A stretch of 64,000 bases of DNA. Source: Bacteroidia bacterium (lineage in GTDB: Bacteria > Bacteroidota > Bacteroidia > Bacteroidales > CAJPTX01). The position numbers and the translations under genes were made by a program. Below are positions 48,954 through 57,200 of this stretch, piece after piece (the stretch's first letter is position 1; the number at the start of each line of letters is the position of its first letter). The stretch lies in assembly GCA_002749065.1 (NCBI GenBank), contig PDTX01000015.1, forward strand, positions 1 through 64,000. The letters are read 5' to 3'. The notes below the pieces were generated by a model. The model searched no databases, was not told the DNA's origin, and saw only the letters and a program-made list of their open reading frames with translations.

Positions 48954-48961
48954 CAAAGGTA
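48954..48961 (-). promoter_or_regulatory. -7 box TACCTTTG of porW-porX
   Basis: GCGCAAAGGTAG on the + strand gives CTACCTTTGCGC. The box ends only 6 nt before the ATG at 48947, so the transcript should begin at or next to the start codon. Confidence 0.65.
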
Positions 48962-49075
48962 GTAAATCGCCTGAAATACGGTAGCATCACGCCGCATAAG
49001 AGCCAGGAATACGCCAGATTTCCGCTTCCACCGCGAGAAAAACCCCCGCCCGGGGGGTAGACTGAGGAATATTGT

Positions 49076-49083
49076 TACATTTG
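49076..49083 (+). promoter_or_regulatory. -7 box TACATTTG for the PCMD lipoprotein gene
   Basis: TACATTTG fits TAnnTTTG exactly and lies 26 nt before the ATG at 49109. It is divergent from the porW promoter, 115 nt away. No clear -33 TTTG. Confidence 0.55.
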
Positions 49084-49108
49084 CGCGCAGAATAATTCAG
49101 GAAAAAAC

Positions 49109-52100
49109 ATGAGGAACAGACTTTATTTAGCGGTCGTGGCGCTGCTGCTGGGCGCATGGACGATGGCCTCGTGCGACAAGGATAAGGGCAACTACGAGGC
49201 GGAGATAGAATGGATACAGTTCGCCACCCAGGAGGGGCGCGACAGGGTGCAGCTGCTGGGCGACACCATCAAGCAGTCCAGCGGGCTGGACCGCACCGAC
49301 ATCGTGAAGGAGCTGCCCCACACGGCGGACCTGAGCCAGCTCAAGGTCATATACAAGCTCTCGCCGGGCGCGCACATCGAGGGCGTGCAGAGCGGGGACA
49401 TACTCGACTTCACCGAGCCCCGCCAGCTGAGGGTGGTCTCCGAGAACGGGGCCAACATCCGCACCTACACCTTCACCCTGAGCAAGCTGGACGCGCCCCC
49501 CGTGGTGGACCTCGGGCCCAAGCTCAGCCCGGACGCCATGCTGGAGAACTTCGCCATCGACGGGGTGGAGCCGCTCGACCGCTCGCAACGGGGCACCCGC
49601 ATACGCCTCATCGTCAAGGAGGATGTGGACCTCACCCAGCTCGTGCCCCGCTTCACCATCTCGGAGAAGGCCACCGCGAACGTGGAACCCGGCCAGGCCC
49701 ACGACTTCAGCGAGGGGCCCCTGGTGGTCATTGTCACCTCGGAGGACAAGAGCGCGCAGAGCGTGTGGTTCCTGAGCGTGTCGCACCCCGACAAGAACGT
49801 GCAGAGCGGCGCGACCATAGAGAGCTTCCGCTTTGCGGGCAGCACCCGCCTGGCCACGATAGAGGGCTCGAGGATATACTACGAGGCCGAGCCGCAGCTC
49901 GACATCACCCGGGCCGAGCCCATCTACCGCCTCAGCAAGGGGGCCACCTGCGACCTGACCATCGGCGAGTGGAAGGACTTCACCAAGGAGGTCGTGGTGA
50001 CCGTCACCTCCGCGGACGGCACGGCCACGAGCCGCTACACCGTGATGGTAGACCCCTTCCGGAGCAGCGAGGCCGAGCTGAAGGGGCTGCAGCTCGAGGG
50101 CATAGGCGATGCAGTGGCCGTCGGGGGCAACGAATGGCTGTTCGGCGTGGCGGGCAGCAAGAGCCTATCGCAAATCCGCTACAGCTCCATCACCATGAGC
50201 AAGGGGGCCACGTGCAACTGGGGCTCGGCCGAGGCGTGGAACTTCTCGTCCGGTGCACGCGACCTCGTGGTCACCTCGCAGGATGGGCTGCACAAGCGTA
50301 CGTACAAGGTCAGGGTGCGGTCATCGGGGGAGCCCTACTCCGGCACCATCCTCAGCAGCTTCGGCTTTAAGAACCTAAATGCCGACATAGCCATCAAGGG
50401 CACAGACATCTACTGCGTGGTGCCACCCGGCTCGGACCTAACCAAGCTGAGACCAACCTTCACGTACGCGTATGCCTGGTGGGCCGGGCCACGGTCCGTC
50501 TGGCTGTACGGGCCCGATGGCAGCAAGTACACCATCGACGGCAAGTACACCATCAAAATCGACAAGGACGGGGGGACAGCGATAGACTTCACCCAGCGCG
50601 ATTCGAAGGGACGACCGAATGTCCTCCGGAGCTACCGGGATGCGGCCTGGGTCTACTACAGCGACTACACGGTCCACTTCATCGTCTCGAATGAGATCTC
50701 CCCCATGCCCACCCTCAAGTCCTTCAGCCTCCTGGGGCTGACAACACCCCAGAAGCCCAAGGGCAACACGCTGCGCTTCACGGTGGACGAGAAGGTGGAC
50801 GTGAGCAGCCTCACGCCGGTGTTCGAGGTCTCCAAGGGCGCCAAGGTGGAGGGGCTGACCACCAACGTGCCGGCCGACTTCAGCAAGGAGCTCACCCTGA
50901 CGCTCAAGAGCGAGGATGACCTGCAGGTGACCGAGTACAAGATAATAGTGGAGAAGCGGCTCAACGACAGGGCCGAGCTGCTCGACCTCCGCCTCGAGGG
51001 CCTGCAGAAGCCCGCCCAGGCCGGGAACACCTTCACCTTCTTCGGGGGCAGCGGCGTGGACGCGAGCAGCCTCACGGCGCAATTCACCCTCTCGAAGGGG
51101 GCCAAGGCCACCACCCAGCACGGGGACTTCCTGCCCGGCCAGGCCTACAACCTCACCCAACCCCTGCAGGTGCGCGTGCAGTCGGAGGACGGGAACATCG
51201 TGCGCGTGTACACCATAGTGGTGGACCAGCGGCTGAACTTCGAGGCCGAGCTGCTACGCTGCACCGTGGAGGGCGCCTCGGAGGACTGCAAGATTGACGG
51301 GACCAAGGTCACCTTCGAGCCCGCGGGCGTGAACCTCTCGAATGCGCGCATCGAGTTCGAGGCATCGCCGGGGGCCAGCGTGACGCGGGAGGATGGGTCG
51401 CCCCTCGAGAGCGGGAGCACCGTGGACCTGAGCAAGCCCTTCAGGCTCAAAATCACGAGCGAGGACAAGTCCATCACCAAGACCTACACCGTGCGCCAGG
51501 CCGTGAAGGGCCTCCGCTTCGACTTCGAGCGGTGGAACCAGGAGGACGGCTACATGCACCCCAAGGGCGGGTGGAGCAGCAGCAACCCCGGGATGGCCGT
51601 CGCAAAGCAGTTCACGGGCAAGCCCGACTGGTACCCCGTATACCGCACGAGCGACAGCCACAGCGGGCAGTATGCCGCCACGATAGAGACCGTGGAGTTC
51701 GGCAAATACGGTCGCTCGCTGGCGGCCGGGGCGCTATTCCTCGGGTCGTTCAACGGCAACGTGGTTATAAGCGACCCGGAGGCCGCCCCGCAGTTCGGGG
51801 TCTTCTGGCCCGGCCACCAGCCCGACAGGTTCACCGGCTGGTACAAGTACAGGCCGGGGGCGACGCGCATCAACACGAGCGGGAGCTCGCTGGGCGGGCA
51901 GGACACCTTCAGCCTCTACGCCATCCTCTACCACGGCGAGACGCTCAACGGGAAGAACGTCTCCAGCAGCAGCAACATCATCGCCGAGGCCCGGCTCGAC
52001 GACTGCACCGCCCGGGGGGAATGGACGCGCTTCGACCTCGAGTTCGTCTACAAGAAGGAAATCCCCGAGGGGGCAGACCTCAAGTACAGCATCGTGCTGA

Positions 52101-52183
52101 GCTCCAGCAGCGAGGGGGCCTCGACAATCGGCGCGATAGGGAGCAAGCTCATCGTTGACGACTTTGAAATCACGCTGAAGTAG
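49109..52183 (+). CDS. Eight-repeat surface lipoprotein with C-terminal PCMD domain
   Basis: A 1024-residue lipoprotein (lipobox MASC, Cys22, then DKDKG, a charged stretch like surface-export signals). About eight tandem segments of 75-110 residues follow, each ending in a strand of the type RYTVMVDP, TYKVRVRS or EYKIIVEKR, preceded by S(K/E)GA or DFS/DFT motifs. They resemble DUF5018-type Ig-like repeats. From about 807 (GLRFDFERWNQEDGYMHPKG) to the end (GSKLIVDDFEITL) is a PCMD domain, a putative carbohydrate-binding or -metabolising module common in Bacteroidota surface proteins. The next gene, a barrel, starts 2 nt after its stop. Substrate unknown. Confidence 0.78.
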   Translation: MRNRLYLAVVALLLGAWTMASCDKDKGNYEAEIEWIQFATQEGRDRVQLLGDTIKQSSGLDRTDIVKELPHTADLSQLKVIYKLSPGAHIEGVQSGDILDFTEPRQLRVVSENGANIRTYTFTLSKLDAPPVVDLGPKLSPDAMLENFAIDGVEPLDRSQRGTRIRLIVKEDVDLTQLVPRFTISEKATANVEPGQAHDFSEGPLVVIVTSEDKSAQSVWFLSVSHPDKNVQSGATIESFRFAGSTRLATIEGSRIYYEAEPQLDITRAEPIYRLSKGATCDLTIGEWKDFTKEVVVTVTSADGTATSRYTVMVDPFRSSEAELKGLQLEGIGDAVAVGGNEWLFGVAGSKSLSQIRYSSITMSKGATCNWGSAEAWNFSSGARDLVVTSQDGLHKRTYKVRVRSSGEPYSGTILSSFGFKNLNADIAIKGTDIYCVVPPGSDLTKLRPTFTYAYAWWAGPRSVWLYGPDGSKYTIDGKYTIKIDKDGGTAIDFTQRDSKGRPNVLRSYRDAAWVYYSDYTVHFIVSNEISPMPTLKSFSLLGLTTPQKPKGNTLRFTVDEKVDVSSLTPVFEVSKGAKVEGLTTNVPADFSKELTLTLKSEDDLQVTEYKIIVEKRLNDRAELLDLRLEGLQKPAQAGNTFTFFGGSGVDASSLTAQFTLSKGAKATTQHGDFLPGQAYNLTQPLQVRVQSEDGNIVRVYTIVVDQRLNFEAELLRCTVEGASEDCKIDGTKVTFEPAGVNLSNARIEFEASPGASVTREDGSPLESGSTVDLSKPFRLKITSEDKSITKTYTVRQAVKGLRFDFERWNQEDGYMHPKGGWSSSNPGMAVAKQFTGKPDWYPVYRTSDSHSGQYAATIETVEFGKYGRSLAAGALFLGSFNGNVVISDPEAAPQFGVFWPGHQPDRFTGWYKYRPGATRINTSGSSLGGQDTFSLYAILYHGETLNGKNVSSSSNIIAEARLDDCTARGEWTRFDLEFVYKKEIPEGADLKYSIVLSSSSEGASTIGAIGSKLIVDDFEITLK

Positions 52184-52185
52184 AG

Positions 52186-53049
52186 ATGCCACGCAGAATA
52201 CAATTGCTCGCCATGCTGGCGCTCTGCCTGCTGGCCGGGCGCGCCGGGGCGAAGGCCGAGGTGGCGGAGCAGCCGGATGAGGCCCGGGTCGTGCGCAACA
52301 CCGCGTACTACGCCAAGCGCATCGTGCAGAACGCCTCGGTCCGCGTCGGGCTCAACGTGGGCGCGAGTGCCCCCTTCGGAATCGCGGACAACATCAGCCC
52401 GCTCTCCTACAGCCCCAACTTCAGCCCCGTCATCGCCTTCGACCGCGAGTTCGTCCTCTGGCGGGGGCTCACCCTCAGCTCGGGCATACGGCTGGAGTAC
52501 AAGGGGATGCGCACCAGGGCCAAGGTGCAGTACTTCAAGACCTCCGTGCGGCAGGAGGACGACAAGGGCAACATCACCCAGTTCGACGGGCACTTCACCG
52601 GCGAGAACATCACCAACATCAACATGGCCATGGCCACCCTGCCGCTCGACATCGGCTGGCGCTTCAGCCCGCGCTACCGCCTCAGGCTGGGGGGCTACAT
52701 CTCCTACCTGCTCTACGGCTCGTTCACCGGCGCCGCGCAGAACGGCTACACCTGGACCATCCCCGAGGAGGGCGCCACGCTCCGCCAAAGAATCAGCATC
52801 ACGTCGGCCAGCTTCGACTTCAGCAAGGAGCTGCGCAAGTGGGACTGGGGCGTGGAGATCGCCAGCACGCACCGCGTCACCGACCGCTTCTTCGTGGAGG
52901 CGGGCCTGGCCGTGGGCGTACGCTCCATCTTCGTCGAGGGCTTCAAGGGCGTGAGCATGGACATGCACAACATGTACGGGTGCTTAAGCCTTGGCTATCA
53001 GCTCATGCCGAGGAGGGAAAAGGCCGAAAAGGAAAGTTCCTCCAACTAA
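52186..53049 (+). CDS. Outer-membrane beta-barrel protein
   Basis: A 287-residue exported protein: signal peptide (ending about GRAGAKA), then strands rich in alternating hydrophobic and aromatic residues (VRVGLNVGASAPFG, LTLSSGIRLEYKGM, YRLRLGGYISYLLYG, LSLGYQLMP). This is the 'outer-membrane beta-barrel/PorT family' of Bacteroidota. The ATG lies 2 nt past the lipoprotein stop, so the two form an operon, with the barrel possibly serving as partner or anchor of the lipoprotein. No specific function can be read. Confidence 0.78.
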   Translation: MPRRIQLLAMLALCLLAGRAGAKAEVAEQPDEARVVRNTAYYAKRIVQNASVRVGLNVGASAPFGIADNISPLSYSPNFSPVIAFDREFVLWRGLTLSSGIRLEYKGMRTRAKVQYFKTSVRQEDDKGNITQFDGHFTGENITNINMAMATLPLDIGWRFSPRYRLRLGGYISYLLYGSFTGAAQNGYTWTIPEEGATLRQRISITSASFDFSKELRKWDWGVEIASTHRVTDRFFVEAGLAVGVRSIFVEGFKGVSMDMHNMYGCLSLGYQLMPRREKAEKESSSN

Positions 53050-53062
53050 ATACCCCGGAAGA

Positions 53063-53094
53063 TTTGGTGTTTAGGGTGAAAAGTGTAAACTTTG
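53063..53094 (+). promoter_or_regulatory. Promoter of serC
   Basis: TTTG (53063-53066) and the -7-like AAACTTTG (53087-53094, in GTGTAAACTTTG) are separated by 20 nt, 36 nt before the ATG. The box deviates from TAnnTTTG by one base or one extra nucleotide. Confidence 0.5.
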
Positions 53095-53129
53095 TAGCCG
53101 GTGAGGGACTGTGAAAGTCGCGAAATGCT

Positions 53130-54200
53130 ATGAAGAAACATAATTTCAACGCGGGGCCATGCATACTGCCACAGCCCGCTCTGGAGGCCACCTCAAGGGC
53201 GGTGCTGGAGCTGGAGGAGGCCGGTCTGCCGCTCATTAGCATCTCGCACCGCTCGAAGGAGTTCCAGGCCATCGCCGACGAGACCGAGGCGCTGTGGAAG
53301 GAGCTGCTGGACATCCCCTCGGGCTACAAGGTCCTGTTCCTCGGGGGCGGGGCCAGCATGCAGTTCCTCATGGTGCCCTACAACTTCCTCAACACCAAGG
53401 CGGGCTACGTGGAGTCGGGCGTGTGGGCCAAGAAGGCCATCAAGGAGGGGGAGTTCTTCGGCGAGGTGGTCAGGGTGGCCTCGTCGGCCGACCGGAACTT
53501 CAGCTACTACCCCGAGGTAGGGCCCATCCCCGCCGACCTAGACTACCTCCACATCACCACCAACAACACCATATACGGCACGGAGCTACGCCGCGACATC
53601 GACAGCCCGGTGCCGCTCATCGCCGACATGTCGTCCGACATCATGAGCCGGCCGCTCGACGTGAGCAAATACGCGCTCATCTACGGGGGCGCGCAGAAGA
53701 ACGTGGGGCCCGCCGGGGTCACCTTCGTCATCATCAAGGAGAGCATGCTCGAGCGCGTCACGCGGGACATCCCGACCATCCTGCAGTACAGGACGCACGT
53801 GGCGCAGAGCTCGATGTTCAACACCCCCCCCTGCTTCGCCATCTACACCATGCGCGAGACGCTCAGGTGGGTGCGAGACTTCGGGGGGCTGGAGGCCATG
53901 GCCCGGCATAACGCCGAGAAGGCCGCGCTCATATACGAGGAGATAGACCGCAACAGGATGTTCATCGGCACAGTGGAGGAGTCTTCACGCTCGCTGATGA
54001 ACATCTGCTTCGTCATGGCCGAGGAGTACAAGGAGCTCGAGCAGGACTTCCTGGAGTACATCACCGCGCGCGGCGTGGTGGGCGTGAAGGGTCATCGATC
54101 CGTGGGCGGCTTCCGGGCCTCCACCTACAACGCCCTGTCCCTGGAGAGCTCCCGGGCGCTGGTCGGTTGGATGAAGGAATACGAGCGAGAACGCACATAG
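53130..54200 (+). CDS. serC: Phosphoserine aminotransferase
   Basis: A 356-residue PLP enzyme converting 3-phosphohydroxypyruvate to phosphoserine. [15 protein letters not shown] is the family N-terminus, [18 protein letters not shown] the phosphate-binding segment, and [17 protein letters not shown] holds the PLP lysine in [20 protein letters not shown] contains the substrate-binding Arg. First gene of the serC-serA-DUF1015 block conserved in the phylum. A terminator lies between it and serA. Confidence 0.96.
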   Translation: MKKHNFNAGPCILPQPALEATSRAVLELEEAGLPLISISHRSKEFQAIADETEALWKELLDIPSGYKVLFLGGGASMQFLMVPYNFLNTKAGYVESGVWAKKAIKEGEFFGEVVRVASSADRNFSYYPEVGPIPADLDYLHITTNNTIYGTELRRDIDSPVPLIADMSSDIMSRPLDVSKYALIYGGAQKNVGPAGVTFVIIKESMLERVTRDIPTILQYRTHVAQSSMFNTPPCFAIYTMRETLRWVRDFGGLEAMARHNAEKAALIYEEIDRNRMFIGTVEESSRSLMNICFVMAEEYKELEQDFLEYITARGVVGVKGHRSVGGFRASTYNALSLESSRALVGWMKEYERERT

Positions 54201-54233
54201 CCGCAACATAGGCTGTACCTCAATAGGTGAAAC

Positions 54234-54268
54234 AAGGGCTAGGCGTTCGAGACGACCTAGCCCTTTTT
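54234..54268 (+). terminator. Terminator/attenuator between serC and serA
   Basis: AAGGGCTAGG (54234-54243) pairs with CCTAGCCCTT (54256-54265), with inner CGT/ACG pairs and a T5 run at 54264-54268. It starts 34 nt after the serC stop and ends 31 nt before the serA start, with no visible promoter after it. Confidence 0.85.
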
Positions 54269-54299
54269 ACTTGTAATACTCATTCAAAAAGTGATTGCT

Positions 54300-55223
54300 A
54301 TGACACGAGTACTGGTTGCCACTGAGAAGCCCTTCGCCCGGGTGGCCGTCGATGGCATACGGGCCATCCTCAACGAGGCGGGCCTCAAGCTCGCGGTGCT
54401 GGAGGGCTACCAGCAGAAGAGCGAGCTGCTCAGGGCCGTGGCCAACGCCGACGCGCTGATTGTGCGGAGCGACCGGGTGGACCGGCAGGTGGCCGAGGCC
54501 GCCCAGCGGCTGAGGATAGTGGTCCGAGCCGGGGCGGGGTACGACAACCTCGACCTGGAGGCCCTCAAGTTCAGGGGCATCGTCGCGATGAACACCCCGG
54601 GCCAGAACGCGAACGCCGTCGTGGAGCTGGTGGTGGGGCTGATGATCATGATGGCGCGGAACAAGTACAGCGGCATGGCCGGCACGGAGCTGCGCGGCAA
54701 GAGCATCGGCATACACGGCTACGGGAACATCGGCCGCATCCTCGGCCAGGTGCTCAACGGCATGGGCATGGACGTGTACTGCTACTCCATCCCCCAGCAG
54801 GACAAGGAGAAGCTCGCCCAGGAGGGCATCACCGTGCTGGACACCCTGGAGGAGCTCTTCGAGCGCTGCCAGTACGTCTCCACCCACGTGCCCGCCAACC
54901 CGCACACCACGGGCATCCTCAACTACGAGCTGCTCAGGCGCATGCCCCAGGGCGGCACGCTCATCAACACCGCGCGCAGGGAGCTAATCGACGAGGAGGG
55001 GCTACTCCGCCTGCTGGCCGAGCGCGACGACCTCCAGTACATCGCGGACGTAATGCCCGAGCGGAGCGAGGAGTTCGGCCAGTTCGAGGGCCGGGTGCTA
55101 TTCACCCCCAAGAAGATGGGCGCGCAGACCGCCGAGGCCAACATCAACGCCGGGCTCAAGGCCGCACGGCAGATTGTGGCCTACCTGCTCTACGGAGACA
55201 CAACGCACCAACTCAACATCTAA
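54300..55223 (+). CDS. serA: D-3-phosphoglycerate dehydrogenase, short form
   Basis: A 307-residue NAD-dependent dehydrogenase that starts serine synthesis from 3-phosphoglycerate. GIHGYGNIGRILGQVL is the NAD fold, and VVRAGAGYDNLD, LINTARRELIDEEG and the catalytic Arg/Glu/His region follow the D-2-hydroxyacid dehydrogenase family. The C-terminal ACT domain is absent, so no serine feedback by that route. ATG 54300 (MTRVLVATEKPF) was chosen. It follows a terminator after serC. Confidence 0.94.
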   Translation: MTRVLVATEKPFARVAVDGIRAILNEAGLKLAVLEGYQQKSELLRAVANADALIVRSDRVDRQVAEAAQRLRIVVRAGAGYDNLDLEALKFRGIVAMNTPGQNANAVVELVVGLMIMMARNKYSGMAGTELRGKSIGIHGYGNIGRILGQVLNGMGMDVYCYSIPQQDKEKLAQEGITVLDTLEELFERCQYVSTHVPANPHTTGILNYELLRRMPQGGTLINTARRELIDEEGLLRLLAERDDLQYIADVMPERSEEFGQFEGRVLFTPKKMGAQTAEANINAGLKAARQIVAYLLYGDTTHQLNI

Positions 55224-55235
55224 CAGGATAAAACC

Positions 55236-56480
55236 ATGCGAATCAAACCATTCAGGGGCATACGCCCCCCCCGGGAACTCTGCAAGGAGGTGGCCTCGCG
55301 CCCCTACGACGTGCTCAGCTCGCAGGAGGCCAGGGACGAGGCCGGGGAGAAGAGCCTCCTGCACCTCATCAAGCCGGAGATCGACTTCGACCCCATCGCG
55401 GACGAGCACTCGCCACAGGCCTACGACAGGGCCGTGGAGAACTTCCGCCTCTGGCGCGAGCGGGGCTGGCTGGCCCAGGACCCGCGGGAGCGCTACTACA
55501 TCTACGCCCAGACCATGGACGGGCGCACCCAGTACGGGCTGGTGGCCGCGTGCCACTTCGAGGACTACGTCGAGGGGCGGATAAAGAAGCACGAGCTCAC
55601 GCGCACGGAGAAGGAGGAGGACCGGATGCGCCACGTGCGTAACCAGAACGCGAACCTCGAGCCGGTGTTCTTCGCCTACCCGGCCGTGGCGGAGATGGAT
55701 GCCATCGTGTCGAGCATCGTGGGGGGGCAAGCCCCGGAGTACGACTTCGTGGCCGAGGGCGACGGCTTCGGCCACACCTTCTGGGTGGTTGAGGACGAGG
55801 CCGTGAGCAGGCGCATCACCGAGATATTCGCCAGCATACCGGCGCTCTACGTGGCCGACGGGCACCACCGCACCGCCGCCGCCGCGCGCGTGGGCGCAGA
55901 GAAGAAGGCCCTCAACCCCCAGCACAAGGGCACGGAGGAGTACAACTACTTCCTGGCCGTCATCTTCCCCAGCGAGCAGCTCCAGATTATCGACTACAAC
56001 CGCGTCGTCCGGGACCTCAACGGGCTGCGCGAAGAGGAGCTCCTCGAGCGGCTGGCCGAGAGCTTCGAGGTGGAGCAACAGGGCGCGGCGCCGTACAAAC
56101 CGGCCACCCTCCACAGCTTCGGCATGTACCTCGGCGGGCAGTGGTACTCCCTCGTGGCCAAGCCCGGCACCTACAACGACTGCGACCCCATAGGCGTGCT
56201 GGATGTCACCATCCTCTCCGACCTGGTGCTGGATAGAATACTCGGTATTAAGGATTTACGCACCTCCAAGCGCATAGACTTCGTGGGCGGTATCCGCGGC
56301 CTGGGCGAGCTCCAGCAACGGGTGGACAGCGGGGAGATGAAGGTCGCCTTCGCCCTCTACCCCGTCTCCATGCAGCAGCTCATCAACATAGCCGACACCG
56401 GCAACATCATGCCGCCCAAGACCACCTGGTTCGAGCCGAAGCTGCGCTCCGGGCTGGTCATCCACAGCCTCGAGGAGTAG
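55236..56480 (+). CDS. DUF1015 family protein
   Basis: A 414-residue cytosolic protein. MRIKPFRGIRPPRELCKEVASRPYDVLS is the conserved N-terminus, and ALYVADGHHRTAAAARV and FIGGIRGLGELQQRV-like DFVGGIRGLGEL are the family motifs. It is found next to serine genes (serC, serA) across Bacteroidota and other phyla, yet its biochemical role is unsettled; in this context it may belong to serine or phosphoserine metabolism. It lies 12 nt after serA. Confidence 0.9.
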   Translation: MRIKPFRGIRPPRELCKEVASRPYDVLSSQEARDEAGEKSLLHLIKPEIDFDPIADEHSPQAYDRAVENFRLWRERGWLAQDPRERYYIYAQTMDGRTQYGLVAACHFEDYVEGRIKKHELTRTEKEEDRMRHVRNQNANLEPVFFAYPAVAEMDAIVSSIVGGQAPEYDFVAEGDGFGHTFWVVEDEAVSRRITEIFASIPALYVADGHHRTAAAARVGAEKKALNPQHKGTEEYNYFLAVIFPSEQLQIIDYNRVVRDLNGLREEELLERLAESFEVEQQGAAPYKPATLHSFGMYLGGQWYSLVAKPGTYNDCDPIGVLDVTILSDLVLDRILGIKDLRTSKRIDFVGGIRGLGELQQRVDSGEMKVAFALYPVSMQQLINIADTGNIMPPKTTWFEPKLRSGLVIHSLEE

Positions 56481-56615
56481 CCGGCAGCGCCACCCGGATG
56501 CCGCTGTGAGCGCGGCATCCGGCGCACCCGCGCACGGCGAGGTGGCCCATCGTAACAAAATCAAGTTAAAGACGTAAAATATAAACGGTATGGATAAGTA
56601 CTGCAGGACCAAAAT

Positions 56616-57194
56616 ATGCAGGATATGAACGAGCTGGGGCGAACGGTCAGCAGGGCCGTAGAGACGCTACGACAGGGGGGGGTAATACTCTACCCCACCG
56701 ACACCATCTGGGGCTTAGGCTCCTCCATCGAGCACCCGGAAGCCTTCTGCCACCTCCTCGACCTGAAGGGCAGACCCACGAGCCAGGCCCTCATCCTCCT
56801 GGTGGCATCAATCGACATGCTGCGCAAGTACGTGCCCAGCCTCAGCGAGCAGACCGAACAGCTAATCCGCGACTCCGAGCGGCCACTCACCCTGATATTC
56901 CCCCACTCGGTCGGCATCGACAACAGGTTCAAGGCCTGCGACGGCAGCATCGGCATACGCGTCGTGCGGCACCGCTTCTGCCGGATACTCATTGAGACGC
57001 TACGCCACCCCATCACCTCGACCTCGGCCAACATCCACGGGCATCCCTACAAGGGCTACGAGAGCATCCCCGAGAGCATCACGAGCGGTGTGGACTACGC
57101 CGTCCCCCGCCAGTACGACGAGACGACCGACGGGAGGCTCCCCTCCCGCATCCTCCGGCTCGAGACGAAGGGCTACACCGTAATCCGCGACTAG
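56616..57194 (+). CDS. L-threonylcarbamoyladenylate synthase (Sua5/YciO/YrdC family)
   Basis: A 192-residue single-domain protein of the YrdC fold, which makes threonylcarbamoyl-AMP for t6A from threonine, bicarbonate and ATP. GGVILYPTDTIWGLG, KGRP and STSANIHG are the nucleotide- and Thr-binding motifs. It may be TsaC or the paralogue YciO, whose tRNA role is doubtful; the sequence does not decide. Its stop is 6 nt from the lpdA end on the other strand. The 135 nt upstream hold no clear promoter. Confidence 0.88.
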   Translation: MQDMNELGRTVSRAVETLRQGGVILYPTDTIWGLGSSIEHPEAFCHLLDLKGRPTSQALILLVASIDMLRKYVPSLSEQTEQLIRDSERPLTLIFPHSVGIDNRFKACDGSIGIRVVRHRFCRILIETLRHPITSTSANIHGHPYKGYESIPESITSGVDYAVPRQYDETTDGRLPSRILRLETKGYTVIRD

Positions 57195-57200
57195 CCTCCC

